Part shown: positions 39,297-47,252 of the stretch, in pieces | How the letters are laid out: each line of letters opens with the position of its first letter | Position numbering within the stretch: the first letter of the stretch is position 1 | Assembly: GCF_003951315.1 (NCBI RefSeq) | Contig: NZ_QLJH01000001.1 | Span: forward strand, 186,001 to 250,000 | Direction: 5' to 3' | Source: Sphingomonas sp. S-NIH.Pt15_0812 | Lineage (GTDB): Bacteria > Pseudomonadota > Alphaproteobacteria > Sphingomonadales > Sphingomonadaceae | Length of the DNA: 64,000 bases | Position numbers and translations under genes: made by a program | The notes under the pieces: generated by a model | Databases searched by the model: none | The model's input: the letters and a program-made list of their open reading frames with translations, nothing else | Told to the model about the DNA's origin: nothing

Positions 39297-39671
39297 TCAG
39301 GCCGCGATTTCCGCTGCCGGACTGCCGACCAGCCAGGTCAGCGCCGCCTCCGGCGTATCGAAGAAGGACAGATAGGGGCGCGGGAGCAGCCGGCGGATCT
39401 GCAACCGGGTGATCGTGCTGGTGGTGACCACCGCGATCCGGCTGGCGCGGGGTATGTCGCTCAGCCCGGTCATGATCGATTCCACCGAGGCGGGCGGCTG
39501 AACATGGACTGGCGACAAATCCAGCCGAAAGCGATAGCCGGCCGTGAATCCCGACTGCCGGAAGCGGGCTCGGCCCTCCTCGACATAGGCGCGCGCCGCC
39601 GCCTCGGTCATCAACCCGGTCCAGGCGATATCGAGCAGGTTCAGCTCGGGGCGGAAGGCGATGCTGTACAT
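39297..39671 (-). CDS. SpoIIAA/STAS-like protein, tandem paralogue B
   Basis: A 124-residue paralogue of the gene at 38876, produced by local duplication. Its sequence begins MYSIAFRPELNLLDIAWTGL and contains GYRFRLDLSPVHVQPPASVE, IPRASRIAVVTTSTITRLQI and RPYLSFFDTPEAALTWLV. No catalytic residues are recognised. It lies between hisF (34 bases) and paralogue A (52 bases) on the same strand. Compared with A, the region between VQP and IPRAS is the most diverged and may set partner specificity (inference). The STAS-like assignment is based on predicted beta-alpha order and remembered similarity, not on a search. Confidence 0.78.
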   Translation of the reverse strand: MYSIAFRPELNLLDIAWTGLMTEAAARAYVEEGRARFRQSGFTAGYRFRLDLSPVHVQPPASVESIMTGLSDIPRASRIAVVTTSTITRLQIRRLLPRPYLSFFDTPEAALTWLVGSPAAEIAA

Positions 39672-39705
39672 GGGCGCAGTCTATAGCCGCGACCTTGCGA
39701 ATTAA

Positions 39706-40476
39706 CTAACCCAGGATGGGTTTTCGGACCGGTACGCCCGCCGCGGCGAGCGCGGCATGGGCGTCGGCGACACTCGCCTCGCCGAAATGGAAGATCGAGG
39801 CGGCGAGCACCGCCGAGGCATGGCCGGTGACGATGCCATCGACCAGGTCCGACAGGCCGCCCACCCCCCCCGAGGCGACGACCGGCACGCCCGTCCGGTC
39901 GGCGATGGTGCGGATCAGGTCGAGGTCATAGCCCGAGCGCGTGCCGTCGCGGTCCATCGAGGTGACCAGCAACTCGCCCGCGCCCAGATCGGCCAGGCGC
40001 AGCGCATGGTCGATCGCGTCGATGCCGGTCGCGCGGCGGCCGCCATGGGTGAAGACCTCCCAGCCGCGCTCGGTCCGGCGCGCATCGACGCTGGCGACGC
40101 AGCACTGGCTGCCGAACCGCTCGGCGATCTCGGCCACCACCTGCGGACGGGCGACGGCGGCGCTGTTGACCGCGACCTTGTCCGCGCCCGCCAGCAGCAG
40201 CGCGCGGGCGTCGTCGGCGGTGCGGACGCCGCCGCCCACGGTCAGCGGCATGAAGCACACCGCCGCCGTCCGCCGCACCACGTCGAGAATGGTGCCGCGA
40301 TCCTCGTGGCTGGCGGTGATGTCGAGGAAGCAGAGTTCGTCCGCCCCCGCCGCGTCATAGGCGCGCGCCTGCTCCACCGGATCGCCGGCATCGCGCAGCT
40401 CGACGAAGTTCACGCCCTTGACGACGCGGCCGGCGGCGACGTCGAGACAGGGGATGACGCGCGCGCGGACGGTCAC
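39706..40476 (-). CDS. hisF: Imidazole glycerol phosphate synthase, cyclase subunit
   Basis: HisF is the (beta-alpha)8 barrel that turns PRFAR plus ammonia from HisH into IGP and AICAR. The 256-residue product has the catalytic acid pair equivalent to Asp11/Asp130 as Asp12 ([15 protein letters not shown]) and Asp131 ([15 protein letters not shown]). The phosphate-binding loops are [14 protein letters not shown] and [14 protein letters not shown], and the ammonia-tunnel region [17 protein letters not shown] is normal. It overlaps hisA by 4 bases. The hisE gene is displaced downstream by two STAS-like genes. Confidence 0.98.
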   Translation of the reverse strand: MTVRARVIPCLDVAAGRVVKGVNFVELRDAGDPVEQARAYDAAGADELCFLDITASHEDRGTILDVVRRTAAVCFMPLTVGGGVRTADDARALLLAGADKVAVNSAAVARPQVVAEIAERFGSQCCVASVDARRTERGWEVFTHGGRRATGIDAIDHALRLADLGAGELLVTSMDRDGTRSGYDLDLIRTIADRTGVPVVASGGVGGLSDLVDGIVTGHASAVLAASIFHFGEASVADAHAALAAAGVPVRKPILG

Positions 40477-41207
40477 GCCGCGCCTGCGACGCTGAGCGCG
40501 GCGGCGAGGTCGAGCCGGCCGTCATAGAGCGCGCGGCCGGTGATGACCCCCTCGATCCCGTCGCGCGCGTGGAGCGCCAGCACATGGATGTCGGCGATGC
40601 CGGCGACGCCGCCGCTGGCGATCACGGGGATGGAGACGGCGCGGGCGAGGTCGACCGTCGCCTCGACATTGCAGCCCTTCAGCAACCCGTCGCGACCGAC
40701 ATCGGTGAAGAGCAGGGCGGCGACGCCCGCATCCTCGAACCGGCGGGCGAGATCGGTGGCGCTGACCGTCGAGACATCGGCCCAGCCCTTGGTCGCGACC
40801 ATGCCGTCGCGCGCGTCGACCGCGACGACGATGCCGCCCGGAAAGTCGCGCGCCGCGCCCCGCACGAAGTCCGGGTCCTCCAGCGCGGCGGTGCCGATGA
40901 CGACGCGGGCGACGCCCAGGTCGAACCAGCGCTCGACGCTGTCGCGGCTGCGGATGCCGCCGCCGAGCTGGACATGGCCGGGGAAGCGCGCGACGATCGC
41001 GCGCACCGCCTCGCCATTCACCGACTGGCCGGCAAAGGCGCCGTCCAGGTCGACGACGTGCAGATGCTGCGCGCCCGCCCCGGCGAAGCGCATCGCCTGC
41101 GCGGCGGGATCGTCGCCATAGATGGTGGCGCGGTCCATATCGCCCTCGGCAAGGCGGACGACCTGGCCGTTCTTCAGGTCGATGGCGGGAAAGACGATCA
41201 GGCTCAA
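40473..41207 (-). CDS. hisA: Phosphoribosylformimino-5-aminoimidazole carboxamide ribotide isomerase
   Basis: HisA isomerises ProFAR to PRFAR, the step before HisHF. The 244-residue barrel has catalytic Asp10 in [46 protein letters not shown], and the second acid in [14 protein letters not shown], with [13 protein letters not shown]. The start is TTG 41207, because AGGAG lies 7 bases upstream and the family N terminus begins exactly there; a longer open frame upstream to 41360 has no homology. It lies 31 bases after hisH and overlaps hisF by 4 bases. Confidence 0.96.
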   Translation of the reverse strand: MSLIVFPAIDLKNGQVVRLAEGDMDRATIYGDDPAAQAMRFAGAGAQHLHVVDLDGAFAGQSVNGEAVRAIVARFPGHVQLGGGIRSRDSVERWFDLGVARVVIGTAALEDPDFVRGAARDFPGGIVVAVDARDGMVATKGWADVSTVSATDLARRFEDAGVAALLFTDVGRDGLLKGCNVEATVDLARAVSIPVIASGGVAGIADIHVLALHARDGIEGVITGRALYDGRLDLAAALSVAGAA

Positions 41208-41238
41208 AGAAACACTCCTGCCCGTGAAGGCGTGATGG

Positions 41239-41844
41239 TCAGGGCCGCCAGTCGAGGAAGCGGCGGAGAAGGGCGAGGCCGTAATGCTGGCTCTTTTCGG
41301 GATGGAACTGCACGCCCAATATGGTGTCGCGGCCGATCGCGGCGGTGACCGGGCCGTCATGGTCGGTCGTCGCGATCACGTCCGCGCCGTCAAAGGCGTA
41401 GCTGTGCAGGAAATAGGCCTCGCCCGGCCGGACCAGCGCATGGTCGGCGACCGGCACCACGTCGTTCCAGCCCATATGCGGCACCTTGGCGGTGCTGTCG
41501 GTCGGCTCCATCCGGCGCACGGCGCCGGCGATCCAGCCCAGGCCGCGATGCGTGCCCAGTTCCTCGCCCGTCTCGGCGAGCAACTGCATCCCGACGCACA
41601 CGCCCAGGAAGGGGGCGGCCTCGCGCAACACGCGCTGCTCCATCGCCTCGACCATGCCGTCGACGCCGCGCAGCGCCGCCGCGCAAGCGCCGAACGCCCC
41701 GACGCCGGGCAGCACGATCCGGTCGGCGCGCGCGACCAGCGCGGGATCGGCGGTGATCGCCAGATCGGTGCAGCCCGCCGCCTTCAGCGCATTGGCGACC
41801 GAATGGAGGTTGCCCGCGCCGTAATCGATCAGCGCCAGCGTCAT
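41239..41844 (-). CDS. hisH: Imidazole glycerol phosphate synthase, glutaminase subunit
   Basis: HisH supplies ammonia from glutamine to HisF. The 201-residue class I amidotransferase has the nucleophile Cys83 in [17 protein letters not shown] and the His/Glu pair in [15 protein letters not shown], with the start [20 protein letters not shown] and [15 protein letters not shown]. All three catalytic residues are present. Start ATG 41844 overlaps the YciI-like gene stop by 4 bases. Part of the his operon. Confidence 0.97.
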   Translation of the reverse strand: MTLALIDYGAGNLHSVANALKAAGCTDLAITADPALVARADRIVLPGVGAFGACAAALRGVDGMVEAMEQRVLREAAPFLGVCVGMQLLAETGEELGTHRGLGWIAGAVRRMEPTDSTAKVPHMGWNDVVPVADHALVRPGEAYFLHSYAFDGADVIATTDHDGPVTAAIGRDTILGVQFHPEKSQHYGLALLRRFLDWRP

Positions 41845-42140
41845 GCGCCGAGGGCTTCGAGCCCCGGCCCCATGACCGACGGGGCGACCTCGACGAAGCT
41901 GTACTCGGCCGCGCCATGGATGGCGAAGGGATCGGTGGCGGCCCAGGCCTTGACCTCGTCGCGGCTGCCACGCGCGATGATCATGCCGCCGTTCACCGGC
42001 CCACCAGCCGGCGGCACCTGCCGCCCCGCGACCAGCAGCCGGCCCGAGGCGGCCGCCTCGCGCAGCCAGTCGAGATGCGGTGCGCGGAGTTCGTCGATCC
42101 GCTCGATCGGTACGACATAGGTGAGGGTGATGACGATCAT
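41841..42140 (-). CDS. YciI-like (DGPF fold) protein within the his operon
   Basis: A 99-residue protein of the YciI-like family: [19 protein letters not shown], then [40 protein letters not shown] and [20 protein letters not shown]. The His-Asp pair conserved in YciI (here in the APHLDWL and ATDPF segments) is present. YciI-like proteins are small ferredoxin-fold dimers with a proposed but mostly untested enzyme activity. It overlaps hisB and hisH by 4 bases each (ATGA), so it is translationally coupled between two histidine enzymes, and AGGAG precedes its ATG. A role in histidine metabolism is possible but not demonstrated by sequence. Confidence 0.9.
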   Translation of the reverse strand: MIVITLTYVVPIERIDELRAPHLDWLREAAASGRLLVAGRQVPPAGGPVNGGMIIARGSRDEVKAWAATDPFAIHGAAEYSFVEVAPSVMGPGLEALGA

Positions 42141-42745
42141 GATGCGTGCTCCTCGCCGCCCAGGGTCCCCTTGGTCGAGGGGATGGCGTCGGCCTTGCGC
42201 GGATCGATCTCGATCGCGGTGCGCAGCGCGCGCGCCAGCCCCTTGAAGGCGGCCTCGGCGATATGGTGGTTGTTGCTGCCGTACAGCGTCTCGACATGCA
42301 AAGTGATGCCGGCGGCCTGGGCGAAGCTGTGGAACCAGTGCTGGAACATCTCGGTATCCATGCCGCCCAGGCGCGACTGGGTGAAGAGGTCCTTCCACAC
42401 CAGCCAGGGACGGCCGGAAATGTCGAGCGCGACGCGGGTCAGCGTCTCGTCCATCGGCGACAGGGCGTCGCCATAGCGGCGGATGCCGCGCTTGTCGCCC
42501 AGCGCCTTGGCCACCGCCATGCCGATGGCGATGCCAGTATCCTCGACCGTATGATGCTCGTCGATATGGAGGTCGCCCTCGGTGCGGACGTGCAGGTCGA
42601 TCAGCGAATGGCGGGAGAGCTGTTCGAGCATATGGTCGAAGAAGCCGACTCCGGTCTTCACGTCATAGGCGCCGGTGCCGTCCAGGTTGACGGTGACGGC
42701 GATCCGGGTCTCGCTGGTGTCGCGGGTGATGGTGGCGCTGCGCAT
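42137..42745 (-). CDS. hisB: Imidazoleglycerol-phosphate dehydratase
   Basis: HisB (monofunctional form) dehydrates IGP to imidazole-acetol phosphate. The 202-residue product has the manganese-binding repeats [54 protein letters not shown] and [19 protein letters not shown]. It is the first gene of the his operon. The start ATG 42745 ([15 protein letters not shown]) fits homologues. The 75-base gap to the divergent sspB gene must hold both promoters. Confidence 0.97.
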   Translation of the reverse strand: MRSATITRDTSETRIAVTVNLDGTGAYDVKTGVGFFDHMLEQLSRHSLIDLHVRTEGDLHIDEHHTVEDTGIAIGMAVAKALGDKRGIRRYGDALSPMDETLTRVALDISGRPWLVWKDLFTQSRLGGMDTEMFQHWFHSFAQAAGITLHVETLYGSNNHHIAEAAFKGLARALRTAIEIDPRKADAIPSTKGTLGGEEHAS

Positions 42746-42820
42746 GAAAGCGGTCCCTAACGCGCATGACGCGCCATGCAAGCTTGACGCTCGGGGCAGG
42801 ACAGGCCTAACCCCGGGGAC

Positions 42821-43306
42821 ATGAGCGATACTTTGCCCGACAGCCTGATCCCGTATGACGAGATCGTGCAGGAAGCCCTGCGGGCCGTGGTGGGCCGCGT
42901 CCTGGGATCGGTGGCCCAGTCCGGCGGATTGCCGGGCGAGCATCATTTCTACATCACCTTCAAGACCCAGGCGCCGGGCGTCGACATCCCCAAGCGGCTG
43001 ATCGACCGGTTCCCGGACGAGATGACGATCGTGATGCAGAACCGCTTCTGGGACCTGACCGTCGACGACCAGCGCTTCTCGGTCGGCCTCAGCTTCAACC
43101 AAGTGCCGTCCAAGCTGGTCATCCCCTATTCGGCGATCACCGGTTTCCACGATCCGGCGGTGAATTTCGAGCTGCGCTTCCAGGCAACCGAGTCGATGGA
43201 GGAATTGTCCGACGCGCACGACGCGGCGGAGAATGACGGCCCCATCGCCACCCCGGTCGAGGACGGCTCCAACGTCGTCGCGGTGGACTTCAAGCGCAAG
43301 AAATGA
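42821..43306 (+). CDS. sspB: SspB-like ClpXP adaptor (alphaproteobacterial type)
   Basis: A 161-residue adaptor that delivers ssrA-tagged and some other substrates to ClpXP. The folded domain reads [57 protein letters not shown] and [21 protein letters not shown] flexible acidic linker (about residues 125-148) leads to a short basic end [10 protein letters not shown], which fits the ClpX-binding tail of SspB. It starts divergently from hisB and overlaps the following GNAT gene by 4 bases. Confidence 0.9.
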   Translation: MSDTLPDSLIPYDEIVQEALRAVVGRVLGSVAQSGGLPGEHHFYITFKTQAPGVDIPKRLIDRFPDEMTIVMQNRFWDLTVDDQRFSVGLSFNQVPSKLVIPYSAITGFHDPAVNFELRFQATESMEELSDAHDAAENDGPIATPVEDGSNVVAVDFKRKK

Positions 43307-43719
43307 CGCCGGAGATCGTCGCTGCGCCCGGCGACGCCGAGCGGGAGGCGATCCTGGCCGTGCTGGTCGCCTATAACGACTCGCGCGTCGCGCCGGGCAA
43401 GCGTCAACCGGTCGCCATCGTGCTGCGGGACGAATTGGGCGCGGTGGCCGGCGGACTGTGGGGCATGGCCAGCTATGGCTGGCTGTTCGTCCAATATCTG
43501 GTCGTGCCGGAGGTGGCGCGCGGGCGCGGGCAGGGGCGCGCGCTGATGATGGCCGCCGAGGCGGAGGCGCGGCGGCTGGGCTGCATGGGCGTGTGGCTGG
43601 ATACGTTCAGCTTCCAGGCGCGCGGGTTCTACGAAAAGCTGGGCTATGCGGTATTCGGCGAGATCGCCGACTATCCGCCGGGCGAGGCGCGGTATTTCCT
43701 GTCCAAGCGGCTGGATTGA
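43303..43719 (+). CDS. GNAT-family N-acetyltransferase
   Basis: A 138-residue acetyl-CoA-dependent acetyltransferase. Motif A of the GNAT fold is [20 protein letters not shown], with the coenzyme loop RGRGQGRAL. The following helix [20 protein letters not shown] and the ending [18 protein letters not shown] (the FYEKLGF motif) are typical. The substrate is unknown (amine or protein). It overlaps sspB by 4 bases (ATGA), so the two are co-translated. The gene is followed by the second REPIN-like element. Confidence 0.92.
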   Translation: MTPEIVAAPGDAEREAILAVLVAYNDSRVAPGKRQPVAIVLRDELGAVAGGLWGMASYGWLFVQYLVVPEVARGRGQGRALMMAAEAEARRLGCMGVWLDTFSFQARGFYEKLGYAVFGEIADYPPGEARYFLSKRLD

Positions 43720-43728
43720 CGCACAATC

Positions 43729-43834
43729 TGTTCCCCGGCCAAGGCCGGGGTCCAGTTGGGAAGGCTGATGTAATAGAGCGTTTTCCTTCGTCACCAGCGT
43801 CCCTCAACCGAGCCTCGGCCTTTGCCGGGGAACG
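43729..43834. repeat. 106-base palindromic REPIN-like element, copy 2
   Basis: Two inverted arms (TGTTCCCCGGCCAAGGCC at the left, CCTCGGCCTTTGCCGGGG then AACG at the right) frame a 42-base centre. It has the same 106-base length as the copy at 36180-36285 and aligns gap-free to that copy's reverse complement. It lies in the gap between the convergent GNAT (plus) and ATP12 (minus) genes and may serve as their terminator. No transposase is nearby. Confidence 0.85.
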
Positions 43835-43862
43835 AGGTGGGGGAGGGGCGGTCAGCCCTGCA

Positions 43863-44546
43863 TCATCCCCGCAGCGCCGCCAGGAACCGCACCGCCGCAT
43901 CGAATTCGGCGCGATGCGCCTCCGTCGTGCGGGTGGCGAGCTCGTCCTCGCCCCAGCGCTCCACCTGCCAGTCGTCGTCGATCCGCGCGGCGTGCCAGAC
44001 CGATTCGGCGTCCATCGCCCCCTCGACCAGCGCCAGGCCCAGCACCAGCGATCCCGTCACCGTCACCGGCGGCGTCAGGCCGGTGATCGTCCAGGCGTCG
44101 AGCGCCGCCACCGCCTCATGCAGCCGTGCGAGCGTTGCGGGCGGTTGCGCGACATGAATGATGCCGGTCGCGATTTTGAAATGCGCGTCATAGCGGCGCA
44201 TCGCCCAGGCGAGCGGCGGGTCCCAGGCGGCGGCCTGCCGCTCGACCAGTTCGGGCGGCAACTCGGCGCGGTAGCAGAGCAGGTCGCTCTCGCCATAGCG
44301 GGCGAGCGTTTCGGCATAGCCCTGGGGGGCCGGGGCGATCCGGTCGATCGCGGCATTGGCGAGGCCGGTCAGCGGCATCGCGCGCGGATCGACCCGTTCG
44401 CCGACCGCGCGCCATTCCTCGGCCACCGCCTCCGCCAGCGCCGCTGTCGGCAGACGCAGCGCGACCCGGCCGGGGGTCCGCACCGGCCGCCCGTCGAGCG
44501 CCACCTCGCCATCGGCGATCGACACGTCTTTCCAGAACCGCTTCAC
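43863..44546 (-). CDS. ATP12-family F1-ATPase assembly chaperone
   Basis: A 227-residue member of the ATP12 family, which in mitochondria binds the F1 alpha subunit during ATP synthase assembly; alphaproteobacteria keep homologues. The opening is RFWKDVSIADGEVALDGRPV, RTPGRVALRLPTAALAEAVA and EEWRAVGERVDPRAMPLTGL, followed by ESDLLCYRAELPPELVERQA and AWDPPLAWAMRRYDAHF. It is the last gene of a minus-strand run (crcB, rluC-type, HAD, small membrane protein, ATP12) joined by short overlaps or gaps; it overlaps the previous gene by 4 bases. Confidence 0.93.
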   Translation of the reverse strand: MKRFWKDVSIADGEVALDGRPVRTPGRVALRLPTAALAEAVAEEWRAVGERVDPRAMPLTGLANAAIDRIAPAPQGYAETLARYGESDLLCYRAELPPELVERQAAAWDPPLAWAMRRYDAHFKIATGIIHVAQPPATLARLHEAVAALDAWTITGLTPPVTVTGSLVLGLALVEGAMDAESVWHAARIDDDWQVERWGEDELATRTTEAHRAEFDAAVRFLAALRG

Positions 44547-44761
44547 TTGTCCTCACTCCGCCAGCGATGCGCCAGTCCGGCCGGCGCGATCACGGTCACG
44601 ACGATCGCCGACAGGGTGAGGGCGATGCCGATCACCTTGCTCGGCCAGTCGGGTGCGCGTGCGACCAGCATCAGGCCCAGGATCGCGCCCGCCACGCCGG
44701 CAATCCGCGCCACCTGGAGCATCAGCCAGCGTCGTCGCGCCACCGACAGCGGTACGCTCAT
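44543..44761 (-). CDS. Small two-span membrane protein
   Basis: A 72-residue protein with a basic N terminus (SVPLSVARRRWLMLQVA) and two hydrophobic helices, RIAGVAGAILGLMLVA and VIGIALTLSAIVVTVIAPA, ending in AHRWRSEDK. It overlaps the HAD gene and the ATP12 gene by 4 bases each, so it is part of the same transcript. No known family is recognised. Its conserved position between two housekeeping genes would be the main clue to its role. Confidence 0.75.
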   Translation of the reverse strand: MSVPLSVARRRWLMLQVARIAGVAGAILGLMLVARAPDWPSKVIGIALTLSAIVVTVIAPAGLAHRWRSEDK

Positions 44762-45411
44762 GCCAGCAGCCCCGGCAGGTCGGCGGCATGGTCGGCGATC
44801 GCCTCGGCACGCGCCGCCGCCAGATCGGCCGGGCTGTGATAGCCCCAGGCGACCCCGATCGCGCGCACGCCCGCCGCGCGCGCCATCGCCATGTCGAAGC
44901 TGGTGTCGCCGATCATCACCGTCTCCGCCGGCACCGCGCCCGCCTCCGCCATCGCGGCGTGGAGCATCGACGGATCGGGCTTGGACGGGTGGCGATCCGC
45001 GGTCTGGAGCGTCACGAACCGGTCGGTCAGCCCATGATGGGCCAGCAGCAGGCCCAGGCCCCGGTCCGACTTGCCGGTCGCGACCCCCAGCCGCCAGCCA
45101 TGGTCGCGTAGATGCGTCAGCGTCTCCGCGATCCCCTCGAACAAGGGTTCGGGATCGAGCGCATTCTCGCTGCGCAACTGGTGGAACATCGCCTTGTAGG
45201 TGGCGGCCAGTTCGCGGTGCAGATCGTCCGGTGCGTCGGGCAGCAGCATCTGCATCGATTCGACCAGGCTCAGCCCCACGATCCGCCGGATCGCGGCGAC
45301 CGGCGGCGGTGTCTGGCCGCAGGCCTGGAAGGCTCGGGTCATCGCGCGGCAGATATTGGCCTGGCTGTCGACCAACGTGCCGTCGCAGTCGAACACGGCG
45401 AGACGCGGCAT
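44758..45411 (-). CDS. HAD-superfamily phosphatase (phosphoglycolate phosphatase-like)
   Basis: A 217-residue HAD subfamily IA hydrolase. The nucleophile motif is RLAVFDCDGTLVDS (Asp8, Asp10), motif II is LGVATGKSDRGL, and motifs III and IV are HPSKPDPSML and ETVMIGDTSFDMAMA. The C1 cap (residues about 16-80) is helical. It resembles Gph-type phosphatases that remove phosphate from 2-phosphoglycolate, but the substrate is not fixed by sequence alone. It starts at ATG 45411, 7 bases after the pseudouridine synthase stop, and its stop overlaps the small membrane-protein gene. Confidence 0.92.
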   Translation of the reverse strand: MPRLAVFDCDGTLVDSQANICRAMTRAFQACGQTPPPVAAIRRIVGLSLVESMQMLLPDAPDDLHRELAATYKAMFHQLRSENALDPEPLFEGIAETLTHLRDHGWRLGVATGKSDRGLGLLLAHHGLTDRFVTLQTADRHPSKPDPSMLHAAMAEAGAVPAETVMIGDTSFDMAMARAAGVRAIGVAWGYHSPADLAAARAEAIADHAADLPGLLA

Positions 45412-45418
45412 CGGCGGA

Positions 45419-46516
45419 TCAGTCGCGCGCGCCGCGACCGCGCCGCTCGCCGCGCCGTTCCTTGCGGACCGACTTGGCATGGGCCTTGGCGCGCTGCTTC
45501 AGCACCGACTTGGGCGGCGGCCCCTTGTCCTCCTGCAACTCCAGCCGATCGCCGACCTCCTCCTCGAAGCCCAGGCCGGCCAGGCTCTCGGCGAAATGGG
45601 TCGGCAGCGCGGCGGTCTCGTCGATCCGCACGCCGTCCGGATGGTCGACGCGCAGGCGGCGGGCGTGGAGGTGCATCTTGCGCGAGATGCCGCCGGTCAG
45701 GAAGGCGGCGGGGCCGCCATATTTGCCGTCGCCGACGATCGGATGGCCGATCGCCGCCATATGGACGCGAAGCTGGTGGGTGCGGCCGGTAAAGGGTTGC
45801 AGCTCCACCCAGGCGCAGCGATTGCCGGCGCGCTCGATGACGCGGTAGCGGGTGCGCGCGGGCGAGCCATTCTCCTCGTCCACCTGCATCTTCTCGCCGC
45901 CGGTGCCCGGCTGCTTGCCGATCGGCAGGTCGATGATGCCGTCGTCGATCGAGGGCACGTCGACGACCAGCGCCCAATAGACCTTGCGCGCGGTGCGCGA
46001 GGAAAAGGCCTTGGCGAAGAAGGCGGCGGCGCGGCTGGTCCGCGCCACCAGCAGGGCGCCGCTGGTGTCCTTGTCCAGGCGATGGACCAGCTTGGGCCGG
46101 CCCTCCTCGTCATCGACCAGCCCGTCGAGCAGATGGTCGACATGCTCGGTGGTCTTGGTGCCGCCCTGCGTCGCCAGGCCCGGCGGCTTGTTGAGGACGA
46201 AGGCCTGGGGATCGCGGTGGATCACCATCTCGCGGATGAAGGCGCGCTGGTCGTCGGACAGCGGCGCGCGGGGACGCGGCGTCCGGGCGGCCTTGTCGGC
46301 GGGCGCGACCGGCTCCTCCGGGGGCACGCGCAATTGCTGGCCGGCGGCGATGCGGTCGCCCGGAGTCGCGCGCGCGCCATCGACGCGGAGCTGGCCGGTG
46401 CGCGCCCATTTGGCGACGGTGGTGAAGCTGGTTTCGGGCAGATGCCGCTTGAACCAGCGATCGAGGCGAATGCCGTCGTCATCATAGCCGACGGTGAACT
46501 GACGTACCTCGCTCAT
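45419..46516 (-). CDS. RluA/RluC-family pseudouridine synthase
   Basis: A 365-residue rRNA/tRNA pseudouridine synthase. An N-terminal S4 RNA-binding region (RLDRWFKRHLPETSFTTVAK, then RVDGARATPGDRIAAGQQL) precedes the catalytic domain with FVLNKPPGLATQGG, the catalytic motif LVHRLDKDTSGALLVAR, and PFTGRTHQLRVHMAAIGHPI. The C terminus (about 330-365) is a long basic tail RAKAHAKSVRKERRGERRGR, likely RNA-binding. The S4 domain and layout suggest the RluC/RluD group that modifies 23S rRNA, but the exact target is not decided. ATG 46516 has AGGAG 6 bases upstream and overlaps the crcB stop. Confidence 0.92.
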   Translation of the reverse strand: MSEVRQFTVGYDDDGIRLDRWFKRHLPETSFTTVAKWARTGQLRVDGARATPGDRIAAGQQLRVPPEEPVAPADKAARTPRPRAPLSDDQRAFIREMVIHRDPQAFVLNKPPGLATQGGTKTTEHVDHLLDGLVDDEEGRPKLVHRLDKDTSGALLVARTSRAAAFFAKAFSSRTARKVYWALVVDVPSIDDGIIDLPIGKQPGTGGEKMQVDEENGSPARTRYRVIERAGNRCAWVELQPFTGRTHQLRVHMAAIGHPIVGDGKYGGPAAFLTGGISRKMHLHARRLRVDHPDGVRIDETAALPTHFAESLAGLGFEEEVGDRLELQEDKGPPPKSVLKQRAKAHAKSVRKERRGERRGRGARD

Positions 46517-46887
46517 GCGAAGCTCCTGGTGACAAGCAGCCCGGCGAAGAGGGCGAGGATCGCGCCGATGACCGACAGCAGGACATAGCCCAATGCCGTC
46601 AATATCTGCCCGCGTTCCGCCAGCGTCACGACGTCGAGCGAGAAGGAAGAGAAAGTGGTGTAGCCGCCGAGCACCCCGACGCCGAGCAGCAGCCGCCACG
46701 GCTCGTTGCCGCCGACCCGCGCGAGCAGTCCGGTGAGCACGCCCATGGCGAAGCCGCCGACCAGATTGACGGTCAGCGTGCCATAGGGAAAATCCGGGCC
46801 CAGGCGCGCCAGCATCCAGCGCCCGGTCCAATGCCGCGCGCCAGAGCCGATCGCGCCGCCGAGCATGACGAGGACGAGGGGAGGCAT
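46513..46887 (-). CDS. crcB: Fluoride channel CrcB/Fluc
   Basis: A 124-residue four-span membrane protein forming dual-topology dimers that export fluoride. Family markers are VMLGGAIGSGARHWTGRWM, PYGTLTVNLVGGFAMGVLTG and LGVGVLGGYTTFSSFSLDV, which includes the conserved TTFSS-Phe polar track. I chose ATG 46887 because GGAG lies 6 bases upstream; the frame extends 12 codons upstream. It is the first gene of the run crcB-rluC-type-HAD-membrane protein-ATP12. No fluoride riboswitch is recognisable in the short upstream region. Confidence 0.93.
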   Translation of the reverse strand: MPPLVLVMLGGAIGSGARHWTGRWMLARLGPDFPYGTLTVNLVGGFAMGVLTGLLARVGGNEPWRLLLGVGVLGGYTTFSSFSLDVVTLAERGQILTALGYVLLSVIGAILALFAGLLVTRSFA

Positions 46888-46970
46888 TCCCTGCTCCCTA
46901 GACCAGCCGGCGACGCCCGGCAAATCATGCGTGCTTGCCCCGCGCGATAGGCGAGGCCATCTTGCCGATC

Positions 46971-47192
46971 ATGCTCAATCTCGTCTCGATCCTCATCGGC
47001 CTGGCCACGCTCGCCTTCGGCCTCGTCGCCTTCTTCCCGTTCCTGGGCTGGATGAACTGGCTGGTGATCCCGCTCGGCATCGTCGGTGCGGCGGTCGGCG
47101 CCCTGTCGTCGAGCAATAGCGGGCGCAACCTCAACATCGTGCTGATCATCATCTTCGCGCTGCGCCTGATGCTCGGCGGCGGCATCGTCTGA
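46971..47192 (+). CDS. Small hydrophobic membrane protein
   Basis: A 73-residue protein almost wholly membrane-embedded: LNLVSILIGLATLAFGLVAF, FPFLGWMNWLVIPLGIVGAAV and, after SSSNSGRN, LNIVLIIIFALRLMLGGG. Three helices are likely. The LGW.NWL.IP...VG pattern is common among small sphingomonad inner-membrane proteins of unknown role. TTG 46962, with GAGG 5 bases upstream, may be the true start (three extra residues); ATG 46971 is used because it is the first ATG. It stands divergent from crcB and converges on a glycine-zipper gene, with a hairpin between. Confidence 0.75.
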   Translation: MLNLVSILIGLATLAFGLVAFFPFLGWMNWLVIPLGIVGAAVGALSSSNSGRNLNIVLIIIFALRLMLGGGIV

Positions 47193-47203
47193 CCACGCAC
47201 GAA

Positions 47204-47229
47204 AGGCCCGACGCGTGAGCGCCGGGCCT
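47204..47229. terminator. Hairpin between convergent genes
   Basis: AGGCCCG-A-CGC-GTGA-GCG-C-CGGGCCT is a symmetric stem with one A:C mismatch. It lies between the stop codons of the small membrane protein (plus) and the glycine-zipper protein (minus). There is no T-run, so a bidirectional terminator role is only moderately supported. Confidence 0.6.
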
Positions 47230-47252
47230 CCCCGTGACCAACCGTTGAACCT

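Noticed and set aside
46888..46970. Fluoride riboswitch before crcB
   Set aside because: The upstream gap is short and does not show the conserved crcB-motif pattern.
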